From the NCBI GenBank assembly GCA_021774695.1, contig JAJFIU010000025.1, positions 1 through 60,369 of the forward strand: a stretch of 60,369 nucleotides of DNA. The letters run 5' to 3'. Numbering within the stretch: position 1 is the stretch's first letter; the number at the start of each line of letters is the position of its first letter. Source of the DNA: Alphaproteobacteria bacterium (lineage in GTDB: Bacteria; Pseudomonadota; Alphaproteobacteria; Sphingomonadales; Kordiimonadaceae). Under the pieces are notes generated by a model, which worked only from the letters and a program-made list of their open reading frames with translations, was not told the origin of the DNA and searched no databases. Of the stretch, positions 34,767 through 43,539 are shown one piece after another. The translations under genes and the position numbers were made by a program.

Positions 34767-36698
34767 TTAACTTTCTTGCGCGACAGTCCTATGTTCAGGG
34801 TTCACGTACCAAACCTTTTTGCCCGAATTCTGGATTTCTTCATGCTTTTCATAAGCAGTCCTAAATACGTCGACAAAATCTGTTACGTTTGTATCAGCCT
34901 GTAAAAGCAAATATTGATCAACATCAGCTGCCAATATTTGTTTAGATATCCGAATACGTAGATCGTCATCATTGATAAGTTTTACCGCGGCATCCACGTA
35001 GGCATCAACCGAATTGGCCGACAACCAGCGGGGTTGAATTTCAGGTTTCAAAATATCGGCATCTATTCTGCCATGACATTCTTCTCCAATCAGGTTAATG
35101 ACTGGTAATCCTTGCCTAAGGCCATCGACCAGACCATTTGTCGAGCCAAATGGAAATGTGCTCAAGTATAAATCGCAATTGTTAAGGTTTTGAATATAAC
35201 TATTGTAATTGCTACGTGGCAAAATAACTGCGTTCAGCTCGGACTTTATCCGCCTGGAGAACCCTTGATGCAGCGCCCCTACACTATTGGGGAAAAAGAC
35301 GAATTCAAATTTTCTCCGGGAGGCTTTTGTAATACGTTTACAAGCCTCGATGAACCCTGGTGTCACTTTCCGCGACCAAGCTGGTACGGCAACCCTCAAG
35401 TAATCTGAAGCGGGTTTAATGGCAGGCTTTACTAGCTCGGCATCCTCCCTCATTGCAAAATAAGGCTGAGATTTCCAAGCCAAAACTGTTTCACTATACA
35501 AATCTTCATTTCCGACATATCCATCCACCAAAACCCAATAATCAATAAACTTTGATCGCGTGGTTGCAGGGTGCCCTGGCGTAAACATCTGGATAGGTGC
35601 CAGTCGCACATTCGACGCGACTATACTCATCATGCGCATACCGATACTCGGAAAATAGACAATATCGGGCCGATAGGATTTGGCTTTATCAATAAATGCT
35701 TTGGGTTTGTTGATATCAAACTTGGTTGAATCAATCTTATCGAACATATCATCGAGCGCATCGTCCATTTTACCAGACGGCGTCATCAAAATTGTTTTGA
35801 AGTGTGGCTTTAACGATTTTATCGATGGTCCATAACATCGGTGCATGGCATGCTTGCTGTCATACAGTTCCGCCATTATCAGCACGGTAGGACGTTTTTT
35901 TACCGCTCGCCTTGGTTCTGGCAATTTTGCGTCTTCCACTTGCAGACTTTTCAGCCAACGTCGCACTACTTTGTTCATCGCGTCTTTGATTTCGTGCTTG
36001 TGAGCGCTTTCGTCATAGCTACACCCCATATAGGCAGGGCCAAGGTTACGTATCTGCTGAAACTTAGGGGATGCTTTGCCCAACAATTCCGAGGCTGCCA
36101 AAATTTTGGGTCGGGCAGCCTGCCCAACTTTCGTATAAACGATTTGTTCTGACAAAAACGCCAAACTTAGTGGCCATGCGATGTCCGGTGCTTGCCGCAA
36201 CAATAACTTAACTAGATTTTCAGTGAGAGCATTTACTGATAGTCCGAGAAATAGCTTGATTATCTCCTGCCGGTTAAAGGTGGAACGGCCTTGTTCGTCC
36301 CGGCTTCCGATGGACCACAGAAAATGCTCAGTACCTCGGTAACCACTGACTTCAAACGCCTGCATCATTGATCGTTTGAGAGATGCAAGGGCAAAAAATT
36401 TGGCGTCGTTCATAACGAAATCTGGATCGGCCAACATCCGCGTAATCGCCGCACAGAATAGCGTAGCGTGCCGCTCAGCTAAGGGGCTTGTATCAACCAA
36501 ACCTGTGCCGAACCCTTCATCGCCGCGCTCGAGTATTCCCAGTATCTTGATCAACAGGTTATGCGCCGCGTCATAATCTTTGGCATATGCCAGCTTGTCG
36601 AGCTGCCTAATTCTCCCTATCAAACTCACTTTTTTTTGAGCGGGAAGTTTTTCCGCCTTCTTGGCGGGCGTTTTATTGAGATTATTTTTAACAACCAT
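34767..36698 (-). CDS. HMW1C-type protein N-glycosyltransferase (GT41)
   Basis: A 643-residue protein close in layout to HMW1C (about 620 residues), the cytoplasmic enzyme that puts hexoses on Asn in N-x-S/T sequons of adhesins. An all-helical N-terminal domain (~30-250) is followed by a GT-B core. Diagnostic stretches are RPDIVYFPSIGMRMMSIVAS, LAPIQMFTPGHPATTRSKFI with DYWVLVDGYVGNEDLYSET (about 366-403), and CDLYLSTFPFGSTNGLVDGL (508-527) followed by RQGLPVINLIGEECHGRID. Lys444 (WSRKVTPGF) is a candidate for the conserved donor-phosphate contact. The gene lies in a tight minus-strand run with a type I secretion ATPase and HlyD adaptor and starts five bases after the DegT gene. No two-partner or autotransporter adhesin, the usual HMW1C substrate, is in the window. 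Confidence 0.9.
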   Translation of the reverse strand: MVVKNNLNKTPAKKAEKLPAQKKVSLIGRIRQLDKLAYAKDYDAAHNLLIKILGILERGDEGFGTGLVDTSPLAERHATLFCAAITRMLADPDFVMNDAKFFALASLKRSMMQAFEVSGYRGTEHFLWSIGSRDEQGRSTFNRQEIIKLFLGLSVNALTENLVKLLLRQAPDIAWPLSLAFLSEQIVYTKVGQAARPKILAASELLGKASPKFQQIRNLGPAYMGCSYDESAHKHEIKDAMNKVVRRWLKSLQVEDAKLPEPRRAVKKRPTVLIMAELYDSKHAMHRCYGPSIKSLKPHFKTILMTPSGKMDDALDDMFDKIDSTKFDINKPKAFIDKAKSYRPDIVYFPSIGMRMMSIVASNVRLAPIQMFTPGHPATTRSKFIDYWVLVDGYVGNEDLYSETVLAWKSQPYFAMREDAELVKPAIKPASDYLRVAVPAWSRKVTPGFIEACKRITKASRRKFEFVFFPNSVGALHQGFSRRIKSELNAVILPRSNYNSYIQNLNNCDLYLSTFPFGSTNGLVDGLRQGLPVINLIGEECHGRIDADILKPEIQPRWLSANSVDAYVDAAVKLINDDDLRIRISKQILAADVDQYLLLQADTNVTDFVDVFRTAYEKHEEIQNSGKKVWYVNPEHRTVAQES

Positions 36699-36703
36699 AA
36701 GAA

Positions 36704-37855
36704 CTACAGAATCTTTGTAAGAGTTGCGGCAATGTTTTCAACATCACGCCGGGACAAAAAAGAATGAAATGGTAGGCCAATAAGGCTGTGCTTAAGCTCT
36801 TCAGTCACAGGAAAAGCAGTCTTGACGTCAATCCCTGCGGCGATGCCCTCCAGTGCCGGATGCTCGTAAAGAGGCGGCAAGTACCAAAAACGAGTATGAA
36901 TGCCCGCATCTAGCAATGAGCTTGCAATATGCTGAGCCTGACCCGCCGCATGGATAACAAATGTTGCCGGAATAAACGGATCCTCAGAAGACTGCCATCT
37001 GATGCGGTTGTCAAGCGGAGCGAGCACCTCCAGGTATGTATCAAGCACAGTTTGACGACGGGTTTTTATTTGCGTCCAGCGTTCAATCTGCGCAAGGCCG
37101 GTTGCCGCATAATATTCACCCATTTTGGCATTTGTGCCGATTTGAGAGATCACGCCGCCAGAACCAGAAAACCCGAAATTCGACCAAGACCTGGCCCGTT
37201 TGGCCAGTTCTGCATCGGGTGTGACCAGCAAACCGCCCTCCCCAATACTAAAAGGCTTGGTCGCATGAAGCGAAAATGCCAGATGAATATGCTCGCCCGC
37301 CGGTTGCTGCCCCAGCGCCGCGGCGGTATCTGCAATCACCGGCACGCCGGTTTCCTGCATAAAACGGTCCCATTCCGCCGTAGGTATTGGCTTGCCGTAG
37401 GTTGAAACCGGCATGACAGCGTCAATTGCCTGGCTCGCCGTCATAGTACGAGCGTGATGAGGCAACATTTCCCAGCTGTCTGCATCCACATCACACAAAA
37501 CCGGCGTAAAGCCAGCATTAATAACCGCCGTCGCAGTTGCTGGGAAAGTAAGCGTCGGGATCAATACACGTGCGCCCTCGCGCAGCCCTATGGTCCGCAG
37601 CGCCGCTTCCAGCGCCGTTGTCGCCGATGTGAATGTTACAACCTCAATGTCGGGTCCGATTGCCCCACCATTAATGAATAATTTCATCGCTGCTTCAAAA
37701 CGGGAATTCAGCGGACCAAAATTGGAATACCACCGCGCAGCATGCATTTCTTCCAGGTATGGCAGAATATCCCGCGGCTCAGGCAGGTCGGGAACAAGGC
37801 ACTGTATTTTATATGGTTCGCTCAATTTGATACCATCACAAGTCCGTATTTCCAA
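36704..37855 (-). CDS. DegT/DnrJ/EryC1/StrS family sugar aminotransferase
   Basis: A 383-residue PLP enzyme. ARWYSNFGPLNSRFEAAM (40-57) is the typical N-terminal segment, FTSATTALEAALRTIG binds the cofactor phosphate, IPTLTFPATATAVINAGFTP follows, IADTAAALG holds the PLP-contacting Asp, and SLHATKPFSIGEGG carries the Schiff-base Lys200. These enzymes transaminate keto-sugars on nucleotide carriers (4-amino or 3-amino sugars). The frame begins at a TTG with GAG seven bases upstream. It lies between a GT2 gene and the HMW1C-type gene and pairs naturally with the acyltransferase at 34082. The matching 4,6-dehydratase, other than RfbB, is not in the window. Confidence 0.9.
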   Translation of the reverse strand: MEIRTCDGIKLSEPYKIQCLVPDLPEPRDILPYLEEMHAARWYSNFGPLNSRFEAAMKLFINGGAIGPDIEVVTFTSATTALEAALRTIGLREGARVLIPTLTFPATATAVINAGFTPVLCDVDADSWEMLPHHARTMTASQAIDAVMPVSTYGKPIPTAEWDRFMQETGVPVIADTAAALGQQPAGEHIHLAFSLHATKPFSIGEGGLLVTPDAELAKRARSWSNFGFSGSGGVISQIGTNAKMGEYYAATGLAQIERWTQIKTRRQTVLDTYLEVLAPLDNRIRWQSSEDPFIPATFVIHAAGQAQHIASSLLDAGIHTRFWYLPPLYEHPALEGIAAGIDVKTAFPVTEELKHSLIGLPFHSFLSRRDVENIAATLTKIL

Positions 37856-37934
37856 AAGGCACTCACGCTATAAAGCCTGCTGTGCCCCTTCAACTTCGGC
37901 AAGCTCACTGATGATCCTTCTACTTACTATACTG

Positions 37935-39932
37935 TCACTCTGCAATCGCAACCATTGAAGACTGAAAAAAATCATCGCTGGAGGTAATTTTCCCCGGCGG
38001 CACACCCTGCGCCGATAATCGCGAGGACATTATCTGATCGTCGCAGACCACAAAATCAATAGCATGTTCGTATGCCAACATCTTGGCAAACGATTCGCCC
38101 TCTAGTGCGCCTTCGAAGCAAGGCTCCAACCATACCGCTGTGCTGGGCCCAAAACCCCGTATTTCGCCTAACATTTCCAGCGACCCAGCACCGCCAATAC
38201 AAACAACTGTGTCGGCAAGCCGCGCAAATGTCGATACATCTGCTTTGGAGGACATTGGCAACCGTGCACTTATGCGCCGTCCCAAATACATGCGAAACTC
38301 TTCATGGTTACCGCGTTGAATAAGCGGAAATACATCAACAACCTTGTCCGCCCAGTCAGCGGCCTCCAGCCAATCGACGCTAAAACTCTGCTGGTACTCA
38401 AGCACAACCGCTACTTCAGTGCCCGTTGATGCTGCGGCTTTTACCAAATGGCCAACTTTTTGTAATGCTGCGTCATTGGTGGTGGTAGACCTGTCCAGCG
38501 CCACAACCATTCTAGGGCCACTGTGGGCGACCGGCACCGGCACTTGCTCGTCGGACGCACATAGCGGTTCCAGCAAATTTGTCCTGACTTCGCTGTGGTT
38601 CGGGCCTGCATACCGGCGGTGCATGTGGCGCACTCGGCCACCAGTATTTTTGGCCGACTTACACAAGTTTACCGCCGCGGAATAAAGCTTATCGATGGTC
38701 TTGGCTGCAGTACCTGCAACCAATGTCCGTGGTGTTTCGATCATGAGCTTTTGCGCAGCAGGCAAGTCCGAAATATTCTGTATTTGATCACTATTGTCTA
38801 ATAACCCTCGAAGGCCGGTTGCCGACATGCACAAAATTTGATCCGGCAAACTCGCTGCGCCCCAAGCTCTTCCCTCGGCGGTCATCCGCTGCGCCGCACC
38901 GAACATAACATTGGTTAAATCCGCTTTTTGAGCCCGGATCTGCCAGAATAACCAACGCAAATATATCGGCTGCTCTTGCAATTGCCGCCATTGATCTGCC
39001 GCCATAAACAGAATTTTATCTGAGAAAAAATACTCTCGACCTGCCTTGTACCAACGGCGCATGTCTCCTTTAAAATCTTTTATATTCAACGTATTACATC
39101 CGACTAGTGGATCTGAAAAAAGAAAAACTTCGTCGACATCGACACAAACCACTGAAAATGCCGGTGCTTCCTGGTGTTCAAGAGCAAGCAAGTTCCGGGG
39201 CGCGTACAGGCCCTTGTGTTTCTCTCTCATGTAGGCAATCAGCGATTCTTCCAACCGGCGGCTGCCAGAAAGCATACTTTCAGGGCGACGGCGGTAAGAG
39301 AAGCCTGCATGATGAACTGGCACACCCCTGTATCCAGCATCAAGCATACTAAGCCAAAATTCCCAGTCTTCAAAACCACTGCGCATGGTTTCGTCGTAAA
39401 ATACGTCGTTCCGAAACGCGTCCGCCCGCACCATAGACCCCGCTTCAGAGATATTACCTACCAGATGGATTAGCTTGCTGTAATGCGGCGCAGTTTCCCG
39501 GGTATCAAAGCCTTCAGCGTTCCACACTTGGCCAAAAAAACTGATGTCCGGATACGCCCAACCTATGGCCGGATCATCGCCCAGTGCAGCACGAAATGCT
39601 TCCAGGCTGTAGGGCTCGATCCGGTTATCCGCATCAAGAAAGTAAACCACGTCCAGCGCCGGGTCCAGATTGAGCAAGAATCGAACACCCGCGTTACGCG
39701 CACCGGGTAATCTTGTGTTGGGTTGACGTGTGTAATAGAGCCGCCCTGGATAAAGCGCCATCAGCGAGGATACCAAATCGGCTGTTTCGACGAAGCGGCA
39801 GCCATCATCTACAACAACGATTTTGACAGGCGCTTTGCATTGCTGATTGCAGGCCGAATGGATAGCTTCCGCGAGAAACCGCGGATGCCCGTAACCGGGA
39901 ATTACAACGCCTATTGCAGCCAGATCGGGCAT
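37935..39932 (-). CDS. GT2 glycosyltransferase with long C-terminal extension
   Basis: A 665-residue protein. Residues 1-250 form a GT2 domain: IGVVIPGYGHPRFLAEAIHS, VKIVVVDDGCRF, PGARNAGVRFLL, VVYFLDADNRIEP with Asp100-Ala-Asp102, and SGFEDWEFWLSMLDAGYR as the acceptor-side motif. The remaining ~400 residues are less clear; a Rossmann-like segment (about 470-650) with RMVVALDRSTTTNDAALQKV, VDVFPLIQRGNHEEFRMYLG and TVVCIGGAGSLEMLGEIRGF may be a degenerate GT-B half. It starts ten bases after the 725-residue unknown gene and belongs to the secretion/glycosylation run. It might extend the glycan started by the GT41 enzyme. Confidence 0.87.
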   Translation of the reverse strand: MPDLAAIGVVIPGYGHPRFLAEAIHSACNQQCKAPVKIVVVDDGCRFVETADLVSSLMALYPGRLYYTRQPNTRLPGARNAGVRFLLNLDPALDVVYFLDADNRIEPYSLEAFRAALGDDPAIGWAYPDISFFGQVWNAEGFDTRETAPHYSKLIHLVGNISEAGSMVRADAFRNDVFYDETMRSGFEDWEFWLSMLDAGYRGVPVHHAGFSYRRRPESMLSGSRRLEESLIAYMREKHKGLYAPRNLLALEHQEAPAFSVVCVDVDEVFLFSDPLVGCNTLNIKDFKGDMRRWYKAGREYFFSDKILFMAADQWRQLQEQPIYLRWLFWQIRAQKADLTNVMFGAAQRMTAEGRAWGAASLPDQILCMSATGLRGLLDNSDQIQNISDLPAAQKLMIETPRTLVAGTAAKTIDKLYSAAVNLCKSAKNTGGRVRHMHRRYAGPNHSEVRTNLLEPLCASDEQVPVPVAHSGPRMVVALDRSTTTNDAALQKVGHLVKAAASTGTEVAVVLEYQQSFSVDWLEAADWADKVVDVFPLIQRGNHEEFRMYLGRRISARLPMSSKADVSTFARLADTVVCIGGAGSLEMLGEIRGFGPSTAVWLEPCFEGALEGESFAKMLAYEHAIDFVVCDDQIMSSRLSAQGVPPGKITSSDDFFQSSMVAIAE

Positions 39933-39942
39933 CAGTTTCCTT

Positions 39943-42120
39943 TTATTGGTCCGACGCTTTGAGCTCGAACTGCTGGTGCGTATCCACAGCAGTTGCCACG
40001 CTTAATGACAGCCAGCGGCACCAACCGTAACTAATAATATCGTGCACCGGCAACGCAGCCACAATGATGTCGTGTTCCTCGCTCAGCGGCGTGTCAAGAT
40101 CGATCGATATTGCCCGGACCTGCAAAGCAGATAGACGCTGTGCCGAATAATAAACCTGACCCGCTGGCTCAAATCCCTTGGCTACATGAAACTCATTTTT
40201 CATTAGCTTAGCGGCAAATTTTCTAAACAGGTCATATTTGTCGGAGGTTTCGGTATTAACAAGAGCAATAACATACATAAAATCAGGTGCGCGTTCATGG
40301 GCGGTTTCCACATCGCACGCTACCCGGGTGGTGCCCGCAGGCGCGCCCGAGCGGTATAGAACAGCAGATACTTCCTGCCTGATTGGATGGGTTTGCAAGC
40401 TTCCGTTATCGTCAGCGACGATCATTGGAGAGAAACCTAATTGCTCCGTTAATTTCTGCAACTGGGCGCGTCCAGCTAAAAACTCAAGCCGTTCTCCAAT
40501 TTCTGGGAACTTAACTGATCGCATCCGCTGGATAAACTGACGATTGCCTCCCTGTGACCGGTAGGCGGTGGAATGACCCTTAACTGTGTCCAGTTCGACA
40601 GATAAATCATGCCAACGGCACCAGCCGTAGTCATTAAACCCGGTCACAGACATAACCATCATCGATAGGTTTTGAGCTGACAAGTCATCACCCACTGCCA
40701 TCAAATCAACTTCAATATCGTGCCGCACGCCAGGTGCAACTGTTTGAATACTCCAGGCAATTTCCGCTTCACCGTCAAAACCCGCGGTGTCGCCACTGGT
40801 TTTTGCGCGCTCAGACAACTGTGCCATATAGTCCTGATCCAATGCCGAGGGTCCCCCAACAGCCACTAGGTAAAGGCATGTGGACGCAGACAGGTGGCCG
40901 GTTTCACACGACACCGTTAGCGCGCGCGCAGACGCCGGGACCAATTTTTCAAAGCAAAGCCCCACCGGGCCATCCTCTTGCAAGTGTGTTTGCACCCATG
41001 CACCTGAAGGATCTATGTCGATCACATCCTCCGCAGTGCTTCCGCCAGTTAAAACCGTTGCACGTTCAAACAATCCGCTGATAGCGGTGCGGCGGCGTTC
41101 TTTCGGGCTACCGAAAAAATTATGATCGTCAGCAAGATCACCCGGAGAAAACCCGGACCAAATCTGCATGGCGGGTAGAGTTTTGTCGGCTAAATCAGCG
41201 CCCGTTTCATTGGTATCCGTTAGTGCGCCGCAACGATCAGGTTCGGCATCTGTCAAACTAACTTCCGGCACGCTGCCCGCGCCGTCAACCACCCATTCAA
41301 GCGCCAATTCCGCGTCGCCGAACGAGCGCTGCAAACCGCGCTCGAGCTCAAAATATTTCCATCCGGCTGTTATTTCTGAAAACTGCAGCTGTGCACGGCC
41401 AAGTATACGGCTATCTACCGATCTTTTTAGTAGCACCGTCAAATGCCCAGCGGCTACTGCACCCTCAGGCACAACAAAATGCTGGCTAATGCCCACCACC
41501 CCTGCAGCGTCGACCGGCAAACCGTACCGCGCAATATAAGGTGATAACTGGCCAGTTTGACCGTCAGGTCGAACGGTTTCAATACCGGCAGGAACCGACA
41601 GTGTAGAATAGCGCGTATCATAGCCTGCGCCGCGGATTATTCTGCGGGCTTTCTCCAGATTGATCAACGAGCGTTCAAAATCCCGGCGCAATACTGCCAA
41701 ATCAGTTTGAACTTGTGCTGATGACAGGCGGCTTTGCTCGGCGTCTGTTAAGCCCATCTCTGCCAGGCTTCGCATGGTCCGCGCGCCGTCACCGATTTCT
41801 ACTTCCCAGATTGGCGGGGCTATACGTCCTGTTTGGGACAATGACCAATTTGACCATATTTCCGCCCAGTCCCGCATGCCTTCATCAACGATAAAACCCA
41901 AAAGGCCCACCGGTGCACCGACCGGGCTAAGGGAAGCAACGCCGCAAGAGCTATCTTCTCCGGGCACATATAGATGGCCTGCCGGAGCCAATAGGATAAC
42001 ATCAAGCGATGAGGGAATGATTTCGGCCACCGGTTGGTACAGGTTCGCAGACATGACCACCAGCCGTGAGGAGCCATAAAATCGGTCGAAAGCGGTACCA
42101 GTTAGCGCCAGTTTTTGCAT
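39943..42120 (-). CDS. Unknown 725-residue protein with duplicated YGWCRW module
   Basis: I do not recognise this protein with confidence. It has no signal peptide or membrane segment. The first ~130 residues include LVVMSANLYQPVAEIIPSSL and a W-rich patch (DWAEIWSNWSLSQ), then a short coiled segment (about 130-165). From about 400 to 513 and again from about 597 to 713 the same ~115-residue layout recurs, offset by 200 residues, each ending in YGWCRW (498-503 and 698-703) followed by a LSV strand. This indicates tandem beta-sandwich modules, possibly glycan-binding. It lies 32 bases after the HlyD gene and ten before a GT2 gene. Its place between secretion and glycosylation genes suggests a role in handling the exported glycoprotein or its glycan. 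Confidence 0.75.
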   Translation of the reverse strand: MQKLALTGTAFDRFYGSSRLVVMSANLYQPVAEIIPSSLDVILLAPAGHLYVPGEDSSCGVASLSPVGAPVGLLGFIVDEGMRDWAEIWSNWSLSQTGRIAPPIWEVEIGDGARTMRSLAEMGLTDAEQSRLSSAQVQTDLAVLRRDFERSLINLEKARRIIRGAGYDTRYSTLSVPAGIETVRPDGQTGQLSPYIARYGLPVDAAGVVGISQHFVVPEGAVAAGHLTVLLKRSVDSRILGRAQLQFSEITAGWKYFELERGLQRSFGDAELALEWVVDGAGSVPEVSLTDAEPDRCGALTDTNETGADLADKTLPAMQIWSGFSPGDLADDHNFFGSPKERRRTAISGLFERATVLTGGSTAEDVIDIDPSGAWVQTHLQEDGPVGLCFEKLVPASARALTVSCETGHLSASTCLYLVAVGGPSALDQDYMAQLSERAKTSGDTAGFDGEAEIAWSIQTVAPGVRHDIEVDLMAVGDDLSAQNLSMMVMSVTGFNDYGWCRWHDLSVELDTVKGHSTAYRSQGGNRQFIQRMRSVKFPEIGERLEFLAGRAQLQKLTEQLGFSPMIVADDNGSLQTHPIRQEVSAVLYRSGAPAGTTRVACDVETAHERAPDFMYVIALVNTETSDKYDLFRKFAAKLMKNEFHVAKGFEPAGQVYYSAQRLSALQVRAISIDLDTPLSEEHDIIVAALPVHDIISYGWCRWLSLSVATAVDTHQQFELKASDQ

Positions 42121-42152
42121 CGCATTTCCGACCTGCTTATCTCTTGACCTGA

Positions 42153-43538
42153 TTAGCCTTTAAAGGACCTGAACAAGAAGCGCGTAAAGGGTTTTGCAAT
42201 TATTGAAAAGAAGGTTCTGTTACCAGTTTTGATATAAACCTCGGCAAGGTTACCTGGAAGCATATCTTCCTGATTAGCAGTCGCCTCAAGCCGAACGTGT
42301 GCAACATAGCTGCCGGCTGGATTAGATTCCGAAACCACAGCATCCGCCGAAATATATATAAGTTTACCTGGTACCGGAGTGAATCGTTTCTCCCTGCTTG
42401 ATGGGAAAACTACCTGAACGTCCTGACCTTCGCTGATCTTTTCAATATCGTTTATCGCGATCATTGCTTCGATTGTAAGGGCATCTTCACTCGGGAAAAT
42501 ATCCAATATTGTATCGCCTGGACGAACCACTTCGCCGAGTGCCCGTTTTGCAATTCTAAACACGCGGCCATCAACCGGAGACCTGATCTCGATTCGCGCA
42601 AGCATGTCCTTCAGGCGATCAATCCTGCTTTGGGTCTGATTTAGAGATTGCTGGATCGACACAACTGTTTCATTGGCTGTTTTCAAGTACGACAAGCGTT
42701 CCTGTTCGATCTGATTTTTCAGACTTTCAATATTATTTGCAGCTTTTTCTTTGGTTATTTTTGCATTCGCAATCCGCGCGTCCATCGCCGCAATCTCTCG
42801 GTCAGTGGAGTTATAGCGTATCTGCGTGATCAGCCCTTTGTCTAACAAGTCCTTATAGGCCACCAATTCTTCTCGGTACAAAAAAACCTGTTTCTCATAG
42901 GCGGTTAAAAGCTCGTCCTGGCCTTCAATATCCTTGTGCTGGCCCGTTATGCTGTTTTGAAGGCTCGCTACTTTGGCTTCAATATAACTTTTGACCGATT
43001 GAAACTCTTTGCTCTGGCTATCGATACCCTCGGCCAAGCGCGGGTCTCCGGCGATTAGTGGATCAAAAACTGCCGGGAAATCGATGACATCTCTCAACTG
43101 CACTTCTGCGCGGCGACGTGCAAGCTGAATTTGCAATATGGCTTCTTGCAATAACTCGGCATCAAGTTGCGCCCGCAAAAGCGTGTCATCAAGGCGTGCC
43201 AATACCTGGCCTTGGGTAACGACTTCACCTTCTCGGACCATAAGTTCTTCAAGGATACCGCCTTCCAGATGTTGCACCAACCTGTTGCGGTCTTCTGCAA
43301 TTACGCGGCCGCTGGCAACAACCGCGCTACCAAGTGGCGCTGTTAGCGACCAAATTAGTCCAAGGCCAAAAACGGTAAACAGAATTATGCTTGCCATCTT
43401 GAGAAGCTTGCGGCGGTCCGTGTCCAAACCAGTGTGCCATTTATCCAGATCGTCACGAACAAAACCCTCACCTGCGAGCGCCAACTGTCGTTCCTGTTTA
43501 TTCATCGGCTGGGGCAAAGCTGAAACACTATCGCTCAC
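42153..43538 (-). CDS. HlyD-family type I secretion periplasmic adaptor
   Basis: A 461-residue membrane fusion protein linking the inner-membrane ATPase to an outer-membrane TolC-like channel. After a cytoplasmic tail comes one transmembrane helix (about 47-69), then GSAVVASGRVIAEDRNRLVQ and the hairpin-docking motif HLEGGILEELMVREGEVV (lipoyl half), a long coiled-coil hairpin (about 150-315) and a second lipoyl half with IRSPVDGRVFRI. The C-terminal beta domain includes DVQVVFPSSREKRFTPVPGK. It resembles PrtE-type adaptors. The GTG start is one base after the stop of the ATPase gene, so expression is coupled. No TolC homologue is in the window. Confidence 0.94.
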   Translation of the reverse strand: MSDSVSALPQPMNKQERQLALAGEGFVRDDLDKWHTGLDTDRRKLLKMASIILFTVFGLGLIWSLTAPLGSAVVASGRVIAEDRNRLVQHLEGGILEELMVREGEVVTQGQVLARLDDTLLRAQLDAELLQEAILQIQLARRRAEVQLRDVIDFPAVFDPLIAGDPRLAEGIDSQSKEFQSVKSYIEAKVASLQNSITGQHKDIEGQDELLTAYEKQVFLYREELVAYKDLLDKGLITQIRYNSTDREIAAMDARIANAKITKEKAANNIESLKNQIEQERLSYLKTANETVVSIQQSLNQTQSRIDRLKDMLARIEIRSPVDGRVFRIAKRALGEVVRPGDTILDIFPSEDALTIEAMIAINDIEKISEGQDVQVVFPSSREKRFTPVPGKLIYISADAVVSESNPAGSYVAHVRLEATANQEDMLPGNLAEVYIKTGNRTFFSIIAKPFTRFLFRSFKG

Positions 43539-43539
43539 G

